Of a stretch of DNA of 64,000 nt, positions 57,701-64,000 are shown piece after piece; position 1 is the first letter of the stretch, and each line of letters opens with the position of its first letter. The position numbers were made by a program, and so were the translations under genes. The notes under the pieces were generated by a model that saw nothing but the letters and a program-made list of their open reading frames with translations, was not told the origin of the DNA and ran no database searches. Source of the DNA: Anaerolineales bacterium UBA5797 (GTDB lineage: Bacteria > Chloroflexota > Anaerolineae > Anaerolineales > Villigracilaceae); the NCBI GenBank assembly GCA_002418205.1, contig DIDP01000017.1:4413-68412 (forward strand), read 5' to 3'.

Positions 57701-59914
57701 TCAGGAGCGCGCCTTCAGGATTTCCTCCCGAAGCGACAGGCTTTTTTGGATTTCGTATTGCATACCTTGCTGTTGAAAACTCTCGAGCGCCTCATCGACC
57801 AGTATCAAGGCTGTTTCCGGATCGGTTTTTGTATCCATATGAACATACGCCAACCCGAGCTGCCCTTTGGCGAGTTCGTCCACCCTGCCGAATTCCTCAG
57901 CGGATTGAATGCCCCGCTCGAAATACTGTTTTGCGTCCTCATATTTTTTCTCCCTTAATGCAACGAATCCCAGCCCGTTAAGCGCGTAGCTGATGTGTCG
58001 GACCGGATCCTTGCGGACAGGATCCTGCCAGGTATCCAGTGCCTTTTGATACCATTCCCGGGCACGCTGGTTGTTTCCACGCTCGTATTCGAGCTCTCCC
58101 AGTCCATATTCGGCAAAACCTTTGCTGTAGATTCCATAATCATCATCGGCAAATTTCTCGCTTGTGTTGAGCACTTCCAACAATAGTGCCTCGGAGCGAT
58201 CAAAATGACCAAGCCGCAGCTCAACAGTGCCCAGCGATCTCTTTGCGGCGGCGATCAATAATTCATCCTCGGTTTTGGTGGTTGCAGACAACGACTCTTC
58301 CGCCCAATGCAGCGCCCTGAGATGATCGCCCTGATAGAAGTAGATCCAGGAAATATTCCTCGCGAACGTGCTGACCGATTTCCAGTCAGACAACAATTTT
58401 GCCGCTCCCAAAGCCGCGTGCGCCAGGGTCAGGCGGTCATACCAAAAGGCGCGTTGCCATAACACGCTGCCGAACTGGATGCCGATTTGGACAAGGATCT
58501 CGGCGATGCCTCTGGCTTTCTTTGTCAGCGCATTGGAACGCGAGGATTTCTTCTGGATGGATTTGTAACACCACTGCGCCGCGCTGAGGATGTTGTTTCT
58601 GTCCAGGAGCAAATCGTCATAGCCGCGCCATTCCTTGAATCCGCTCTTCTGTGCGACCAGCCGTCCGTAATATTGGGCGGTTTTTAATTCAGCCTGGTTG
58701 ATGAATTTTCGGTCGCTCCCGTATTGGCTGCGGATGAATCGACGCGTCAAAGGCAGGATGCTGAAATAATCCCGGTCAGGTTCATGTTCGACCAGCGTCA
58801 ACTGTAGAAGGTCGCTGATCGCGCTGTCGAAACTGTCGTCGTCATCTATGCCGGAGATCTCTTTTAGCGCATTTCTCGAAACGGCTTCGGGGTGCATTGC
58901 CAGGATGAAGAGTAATTTCTTGTTGTTGCCGTGACGCAACAGATTCCAGCTATGGTTGAAACAATATTGCAGAATGGGGATATCGGCATCCAGACTCAAC
59001 TTATCCAAGACCTGTGTCACCGAATACCCCAATACGGCGATTTGTCCCTGCACCCATAAAAGAGCCAGCGGAAGACCGCCCGTCAGATCGACCAGATATT
59101 TGCTCTGGTCCTGTGTCAACTGGATGTTCTTCTGCTGGGCATCCCACCCCAGTAGCGCACTGCTTTCCTCGAAGGTCAATCCGCGCAAACGGATGATCTG
59201 TCCTTCGGCAACCCTCTCACGCGAGGTGACGATGATCTTAAGTGTGATGGGTGACTTGCGCAGGAAATCCAGGATGTCGCGCTGCTCATACTTCGACAGG
59301 GACTCGAAATTGTCCAGCACCAGCAGGGTCGTATGTCTCGCCAGAAGGTTATAGGCTCTCCGGATCTGGTCCTGAATGGATAGATTCCCGATCGTGGGAT
59401 TTCCCAGACTTGTACCGATCGTGATCAGAATATCCGAAAGGGATTTTGCCTCCGGGATGATCGGTTCGATCCCGTGCAGCGTCAGAACGGATTCCTTGGC
59501 TGAGATCCAGATCACCGATTCGAACAGATCGGCCTCGATGCACCGGTAGGCCGCCTCGATGGCAAGCGCCGACTTTCCCACACCGCCGATCCCCTCGATG
59601 CCAATGATGAACGTCCGGCTGTTCGGCTGAAGGGATTGCAGGATGGTCTCGATCTCTGTTTCCCTGCCTACAAAATAGGGTCGCCGCGGCAGGTTCGCCA
59701 TCAAATTCGATCTTTCGACCTCCTTGGAGCTGGAGGTCAATTGGTCGATCTGTTTCGTGTACCTGGCGATCGCCTCCTTCTCCATTGTGAGGCTGTTGAC
59801 CAGATGCAGAGGCTGATCCGCGCCATATTTTGCCAGCATCTCCTCGAGGATGTAGAGGTTCTTCTTATGAAGTTCGATCATCCTTTCAAGATGGGTAATT
59901 TCTTCCTTGTCCAT
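57701..59914 (-). CDS. STAND (NB-ARC-like) NTPase with TPR-like C-terminus
   Basis: This 737-residue protein opens with a helical module (about 4-60) that resembles the neighbouring small protein. It continues with an NB-ARC/AP-ATPase core: Walker A GIGGVGKS (108-115), Walker B TTLLVLDNFESLS, sensor IIVTSRE and GLPLALLWVQGQI. The C-terminal 300 residues are TPR-like (repeated ...A...Y...G...LGELEYERGNNQRAREWYQKAL). Such proteins oligomerise when the repeats sense a signal, and the N-terminal module recruits effectors. Gaps to both neighbours are 13 and 19 bases, so the three genes form one operon. Confidence 0.85.
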   Translation of the reverse strand: MDKEEITHLERMIELHKKNLYILEEMLAKYGADQPLHLVNSLTMEKEAIARYTKQIDQLTSSSKEVERSNLMANLPRRPYFVGRETEIETILQSLQPNSRTFIIGIEGIGGVGKSALAIEAAYRCIEADLFESVIWISAKESVLTLHGIEPIIPEAKSLSDILITIGTSLGNPTIGNLSIQDQIRRAYNLLARHTTLLVLDNFESLSKYEQRDILDFLRKSPITLKIIVTSRERVAEGQIIRLRGLTFEESSALLGWDAQQKNIQLTQDQSKYLVDLTGGLPLALLWVQGQIAVLGYSVTQVLDKLSLDADIPILQYCFNHSWNLLRHGNNKKLLFILAMHPEAVSRNALKEISGIDDDDSFDSAISDLLQLTLVEHEPDRDYFSILPLTRRFIRSQYGSDRKFINQAELKTAQYYGRLVAQKSGFKEWRGYDDLLLDRNNILSAAQWCYKSIQKKSSRSNALTKKARGIAEILVQIGIQFGSVLWQRAFWYDRLTLAHAALGAAKLLSDWKSVSTFARNISWIYFYQGDHLRALHWAEESLSATTKTEDELLIAAAKRSLGTVELRLGHFDRSEALLLEVLNTSEKFADDDYGIYSKGFAEYGLGELEYERGNNQRAREWYQKALDTWQDPVRKDPVRHISYALNGLGFVALREKKYEDAKQYFERGIQSAEEFGRVDELAKGQLGLAYVHMDTKTDPETALILVDEALESFQQQGMQYEIQKSLSLREEILKARS

Positions 59915-59927
59915 GCGGTACCTGCCT

Positions 59928-60377
59928 TTACCCGGGAGATTGGAGGTCTTTATTATAGATCTTCGAAAGAAGGTTCTGGAGTTTTTGGGTGGTTTCGATC
60001 ACGGCGTTTTCCGCCTCAACCATGTTATTGACCACGATCGGAGGCACGAGGGCGCTGCCCCATTTTGCATATTGTTCCCTGGCAATCCGATAATTGCTGG
60101 AATAAGTCTCCAACAACCTCACCAGATGTTCGACCTCCGCTTCATGGCTTTGCCATAGAAGCTCATCCACCTTTGAAGAAATCAGGTCCTGCTTGACCTC
60201 GACAGTCTTTTCAGGCTCAAGCGGGATCACTTCCTGTTCCGGCTTTTGCGCCCCGGTTTCCTCTGCCTTGTTTTCTGCTTTCCTTCGCTCGCGGCGCTCC
60301 GCCAGAATTTTGCGGCCTTCATCGAAGACAAAATCAATGGCTTTCAAAAGTATCGGAAGTTGGGTGGGATCGATCAT
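59928..60377 (-). CDS. adaptor-like helical protein homologous to the STAND N-terminus
   Basis: This 149-residue protein starts at ATG 60377 (GGAG upstream). Residues 5-40 form a helix ending in ERRERRKAENK, a Glu/Pro-rich spacer follows (40-66), and residues about 80-138 align with residues 4-60 of the STAND protein encoded next. Ungapped, 81-107 matches 5-31 at 11 of 27 positions (E, H, L, R, E, N, I, E, A, K, G). No enzyme motif is present. It probably docks homotypically to the STAND protein. A TATACT (-10 like, minus strand) lies at 60407-60402. Confidence 0.7.
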   Translation of the reverse strand: MIDPTQLPILLKAIDFVFDEGRKILAERRERRKAENKAEETGAQKPEQEVIPLEPEKTVEVKQDLISSKVDELLWQSHEAEVEHLVRLLETYSSNYRIAREQYAKWGSALVPPIVVNNMVEAENAVIETTQKLQNLLSKIYNKDLQSPG

Positions 60378-60579
60378 GTGATTCTCCGTGTCATATCGAT
60401 TAGTATAGCATGCGCGGATTCAAAACGGGAATTGCACACACAGTTGTGTTAGCTGGCATTCCAAAGCCCCTTGATTTTGGGCATCCATTATTCCTCGATT
60501 CTACACGATATATTAAAATACAACGGCTTGCCAAACCAAACTGCTTGGTGATTTATATGGCTGGCGGTAAGATAGGGAT

Positions 60580-61356
60580 ATGCCAACAACCCAGATCAAC
60601 GACGCCAAAATATATTATCAGGTTCATGGGGATGACCAACCGCATCGCGCGCCCATCGTTCTGGTCCACGGTTCGACGATTGACAGCCACACCGATTGGG
60701 ATTCCGTCATCCCTGCCCTCGCAAAAGAGTACCGAGTCTACGCGCCCGATTGCCGTGGACATGGCAGGTCGAACAACCCGCGCATGAGTTATTCGTTCAG
60801 GGAACTGGCGGACGATGTGGCGGAGTTCATCCATGCAATGGGATACGAGCGGGCGCACGTCATCGGTCATAGCAATGGAGGAAATGTTGCGCTTGTGATG
60901 GCAGTGGAATACCCGGATGTCGTCCAGACCTGCGTTGTGCAGGCCGCAAATGCGTATGTGACGCGCTACCTGATCGAGCGTGAGCCGATCGTGTTTGATC
61001 CTGATCGGGTTGCGCGTGAGGCGCCTGATTGGCGGGACGAGATGATGGCGCTGCACAGCGAAGTCAATGGACGGGATTACTGGAAGGACCTTTTGTGGTT
61101 GACGATGAGGGAAATCATCTCCGAACCAAATTACTCGCCATCCGAATTGGCGCGTGTGAATGTGCCAATGCTTGTCATCATGGGTGCGGAGGATAAGGTC
61201 AACGCGCCGGATGAACATGCCCAATATATTGCGGGCAACGTCCCGGGTGCCGAATTGTGGATTCCCAAAAAGACCGGGCACAACGTCCATAAGGAACTTG
61301 AGCAGGAATGGCTGGAAAGGGTTATGGATTTCTTGAAAAGACGGGATGCTCGCTGA
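60580..61356 (+). CDS. alpha/beta hydrolase
   Basis: This 258-residue protein has the nucleophile elbow GHSNGGN (Ser), the oxyanion region VHGSTID, an acid near GAEDKVNAPDEH and a late His in KTGHNVHKEL. It is a cytosolic esterase or hydrolase of unknown substrate. It is in the opposite direction to the STAND operon and separate from the following kinase. Confidence 0.85.
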   Translation: MPTTQINDAKIYYQVHGDDQPHRAPIVLVHGSTIDSHTDWDSVIPALAKEYRVYAPDCRGHGRSNNPRMSYSFRELADDVAEFIHAMGYERAHVIGHSNGGNVALVMAVEYPDVVQTCVVQAANAYVTRYLIEREPIVFDPDRVAREAPDWRDEMMALHSEVNGRDYWKDLLWLTMREIISEPNYSPSELARVNVPMLVIMGAEDKVNAPDEHAQYIAGNVPGAELWIPKKTGHNVHKELEQEWLERVMDFLKRRDAR

Positions 61357-61471
61357 AATGTTAAATGGTCCCGGGATGCCAAAATTGTAATATTGAATTC
61401 GGACAAATCGAGTGACATTCATTACTTGCACCCGAATTTTGAGTTTGCTAAAATTTGAGGGATAAAGTTAC

Positions 61472-63367
61472 GTGGGTATCCGGTTTGGAGTGGACAATCG
61501 AAATCAAAGAAATAATGGTATGAAAATGAAATCGAAGGTCAAAAGATCGGAATCGTCTGGCAGAGCGCTGAATGGGTTAACTGGTCCGTATCAACAGGAT
61601 GACCTGAAAAGGATCCAGGGCAGATATTCCCCCGCATCCATTTTGCTTATCACAGTCACTGGAATTGCCGTGGCGGAAGTCATCGCCATGATCGTTGTGT
61701 ATTCCTTCAGGCATATGCCTTATTACCAGCAGGTGGCGATCGATGCCACCGTTATGACAGTGATCGTTTTCCCCATCCTGTATTTCTTATCCTTCAGGCC
61801 GATCCTTCAACACGTGAGTCAGAGATATCAAGTTGAACGGGTCTTAAAGTCCCGCCTGCGGATCGTACAATATGCCAATACACACACTTTGGCTGAATTA
61901 TTGCAATTCACCCTGGATGAACTCGAATCGCTGACGGGGAGTATGGCGGGTTATTTTCATTTCGTTGGGGCCGATCAAAAGACAATAGAATTACAGGCAT
62001 GGTCCACAAATACGATTCAAAATATATGCAAGGTTGAAGGGCTCATAAGTCATTATTCCCTGGAGAAGGCAGGCGTCTGGGCGGACTGTGTCCGTCAACG
62101 CAAGGTGGTGATCCATAATGATTATGCGTCCCTGCCTGATCGCAAGGGTCTGCCGGATGGGCATGCACGAATTGTCCGCGAGATGGCTGTTCCGATCATG
62201 CGGGATGAAAAGATCATGTCGGTACTGGGGATGGGTAACAAGCCGAAGAATTACACCTCGCGGGATGTTGAGGTTGTGTCCACGCTGGCCGATTTTACCT
62301 GGGATATCATCAAGCAAAAACAAGCCGCTGATGCGCAGCGCGAAAGCGATGAAAAGTTTCGAACTCTCGCGAATTGGACTTATGACTGGGAATTGTGGCT
62401 GGATCCTGAAGGCAGGATAATTTATACGTCCCCCTCCTGTGAGCGCATTACCGGTTATGGGACCGAAGAGTTCATGGCAGACCCGAATTTGTTGATCCGC
62501 ATAACCCACCCGGACGAACGCGACTTCTATGAGAAGCATCACGAACTGGTTCATGATATGCTGGCTGGTGTGGAAAAGGTGGAATATCGCATCGTTTCCC
62601 TCAGCGGTGAGGAACATTGGGTTGAGCATATCTGCCGCCCGGTGTTTGGGGAGGACGAACGTTATTTGGGGCGTCGCGTGAGCAACCGCGATATAACCCA
62701 GCGCAAGCAGGCAGAGAGGGAGCTTGTGGAACAAAACCGGAAGGAAAGGATTCTCACCGAAACGATCCATACCATGCAATTGGATATTGCCCGTGATCTG
62801 CATGACACAATTGGGCAGAATATTGGCTTCCTGCGCATGAAGCTCGAATATCTATCTGGAAAAAGCAGGATAAAAAAGACGGAATTGCTCAATGAATTGC
62901 AGACAATGACCGATGCGGCCAATGAATCCTATGACCTGATACGCGGGACCCTGGCGGTGCTTCAATCAGGGGATTCGTCCGATCTTTTCCTGATCTTTTC
63001 CCGCTATGCAGAGCAGATTGTGGAGCGGTCGGGCATCGAGGTCAATTTTTCCACTGATGGGACTCCAAAAGTCATGGCGCCCAAACGTATGCGCCAGTTG
63101 TTCTATATTTTCAGGGAGGCTTTAACCAATATCGAAAAACACGCGCAAGCCAGCCGGGTTTCAATCGTCATTGGCTGGGGGGATGGCTGTCTTAACCTGA
63201 CAATAACTGACGATGGGAAGGGGTTTAACCCATTTGAGGTTCCATATGGAAGCCATTACGGATTAAAATTTATGAAAGAGAGGGCTGGATTATTGAACGG
63301 TTCGTTGAATGTCCATTCGGCTGTCGGCTCCGGTACGAGACTTGTGATTGAGGTGCCGTATGAATAA
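61472..63367 (+). CDS. membrane sensor histidine kinase (GAF-PAS-HisKA_3-HATPase)
   Basis: GTG 61472 with GAGGG upstream gives 631 residues; ATG 61520 is an alternative without a ribosome site. Two helices (about 52-75 and 85-108) are followed by a GAF domain (about 130-285), a PAS domain with PAC (about 295-415) and a NarX-type dimerisation/phosphotransfer domain DIARDLHDTIGQNIG with the phospho-His, then an HATPase (REALTNIEKHA, DDGKGF). The first GAF residues include TGSMAGYFHFVG. It overlaps the response regulator gene by 8 bases. Confidence 0.9.
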   Translation: MGIRFGVDNRNQRNNGMKMKSKVKRSESSGRALNGLTGPYQQDDLKRIQGRYSPASILLITVTGIAVAEVIAMIVVYSFRHMPYYQQVAIDATVMTVIVFPILYFLSFRPILQHVSQRYQVERVLKSRLRIVQYANTHTLAELLQFTLDELESLTGSMAGYFHFVGADQKTIELQAWSTNTIQNICKVEGLISHYSLEKAGVWADCVRQRKVVIHNDYASLPDRKGLPDGHARIVREMAVPIMRDEKIMSVLGMGNKPKNYTSRDVEVVSTLADFTWDIIKQKQAADAQRESDEKFRTLANWTYDWELWLDPEGRIIYTSPSCERITGYGTEEFMADPNLLIRITHPDERDFYEKHHELVHDMLAGVEKVEYRIVSLSGEEHWVEHICRPVFGEDERYLGRRVSNRDITQRKQAERELVEQNRKERILTETIHTMQLDIARDLHDTIGQNIGFLRMKLEYLSGKSRIKKTELLNELQTMTDAANESYDLIRGTLAVLQSGDSSDLFLIFSRYAEQIVERSGIEVNFSTDGTPKVMAPKRMRQLFYIFREALTNIEKHAQASRVSIVIGWGDGCLNLTITDDGKGFNPFEVPYGSHYGLKFMKERAGLLNGSLNVHSAVGSGTRLVIEVPYE

Positions 63368-64000
63368 CGGTGGTCGCTCTCCCATCAGGGTCGTTGTCGT
63401 GGATGATCATGTGCTTTTTCGCGAAGGCCTGGTTGCGATCATCCGCTCGGAGTCGGAGATTCAGGTTGTTGGCCAGGCTGGAACCGTGGAAGAGGCGGTT
63501 GAGATGGTCGGTTCGTTGAATCCCGATATCGTGTTGATGGATTTTGGACTGCCGGACGGTACCGGAGTCGATGCGACGCGCAGGATCGTGGAGGAATTCC
63601 CGGACTGCAAGATCATCTTTCTGACCATGTCGGAAGAGGATGACAACCTGTTCGCCGCGATCCGCGGCGGGGCAAGAGGGTATCTTTTGAAGAATATGCA
63701 ACCAAAGAAGCTGGTTGCAACCATCAAGTCGGTTTATCTGGGGGAGAGCGCGTTGTCCCGGTCTATGACCATGCGGGTTATGGAGGAGTTCGCCCGTACG
63801 GAGGCGCCTGTTCATAAAGGTGATCCAACGCTTACCCGCAGGGAGTTGGATGTTTTGCGTGAGCTTGCCGCCGGGTTCAGTAATTCAGAGATTGCCAGCC
63901 ATCTTGTTGTCTCTGAGAATACAGTGAAATATCATGTTCATTCGATCTTGGATAAACTCGGACTCTCCGATCGCAAGGAAGCGGCGGAATATGCCAGGAA
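63360..64000 (+). CDS. NarL/FixJ-family response regulator (3' end outside window)
   Basis: ATG 63360 overlaps the kinase stop. The receiver domain has DD near 15-16, phospho-acceptor D61 in IVLMDFGLP and the Lys in YLLKNMQPKKL. The LuxR-type HTH (about 150-213) has LTRRELDVLRELAAGFSNSEIA and SENTVKYHVHSIL. About 213 codons are present; the end lies just beyond the window. It is the partner of the kinase immediately upstream, and the targets are unknown. Confidence 0.9.
   Translation, partial: MNNGGRSPIRVVVVDDHVLFREGLVAIIRSESEIQVVGQAGTVEEAVEMVGSLNPDIVLMDFGLPDGTGVDATRRIVEEFPDCKIIFLTMSEEDDNLFAAIRGGARGYLLKNMQPKKLVATIKSVYLGESALSRSMTMRVMEEFARTEAPVHKGDPTLTRRELDVLRELAAGFSNSEIASHLVVSENTVKYHVHSILDKLGLSDRKEAAEYAR

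Overview
The window looks like a chromosomal segment of a Chloroflexota bacterium, most likely class Anaerolineae. This is an inference from gene content: an Alternative Complex III (ACIII) operon, a complete V/A-type ATPase operon, an F1-ATPase gene set, many Thr/Pro-rich lipoproteins, an XRE-nSTAND-WD40 giant protein, and radical-SAM TIGR03960/DUF2344-type genes. No rRNA, transposase, phage or CRISPR locus was seen. Two tRNA genes are present: Ser-GGA and Arg-CCG.

Layout. 1-6.4 kb holds miscellaneous genes: a lipoprotein, a CBS protein, a membrane cytochrome c, a viroplasmin-type RNase H, an isochorismatase-family hydrolase and an M48 protease. Between 3.65 and 4.94 kb lies a decaying stretch with in-frame stop codons. 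6.4-13.5 kb is the ACIII operon actA-B1-B2-C-D-E plus a monoheme cytochrome, driven by a good promoter with a long leader. ActB is split into two genes and no second NrfD-like subunit (ActF) is present. 13.5-23 kb carries secreted proteins, an XRE-nSTAND-WD40 protein, tRNA-Ser, a cytochrome/DUF2231 pair, a histidine kinase/response regulator pair, and the remains of an efflux adaptor gene. 23.5-32.4 kb is the V/A-ATPase operon H-C-I-K-F-E-A-B-D. 34.5-38.9 kb encodes F1 alpha, gamma, beta and epsilon, with no delta and no Fo genes, followed by an MreB-family gene. 40-54.4 kb holds an orphan solute-binding protein, the redox repressor Rex, an SH3/glycosyltransferase cluster, tRNA-Arg, a PrsW-like protease, an MscS channel, a B12-type radical SAM cluster and a small AKR/DJ-1/YjbQ operon. 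54.6-60.4 kb holds a GGDEF response regulator and the candidate novel operon. 60.6-64 kb holds an alpha/beta hydrolase and a NarL-type two-component pair whose regulator runs off the end.

Physiology. ACIII oxidises quinol and reduces a c-type carrier. Several extra cytochromes c and the NADH-sensing repressor Rex point to respiration with redox control. The ion gradient can be used or built by a V/A-ATPase, an F-ATPase whose remaining genes must lie elsewhere, or both.

The best candidate for an undescribed system is the minus-strand three-gene unit at 55972-60377: (1) a 149-residue adaptor-like helical protein, (2) a STAND/NB-ARC NTPase with a TPR-like C-terminus, and (3) a 569-residue protein with two divergent GGDEF-type palm domains (motifs GSDEF and AGDEF) fused to a 2H phosphoesterase. 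The C-terminal module of (1) is homologous to the N-terminus of (2) (11 identities in 27 ungapped positions, counted by eye). That is the layout of a homotypic adaptor-STAND signalling pair coupled to a nucleotide-making and nucleotide-cleaving enzyme. A second notable observation is an 82-bp palindromic repeat lying in frame inside the radical SAM gene.
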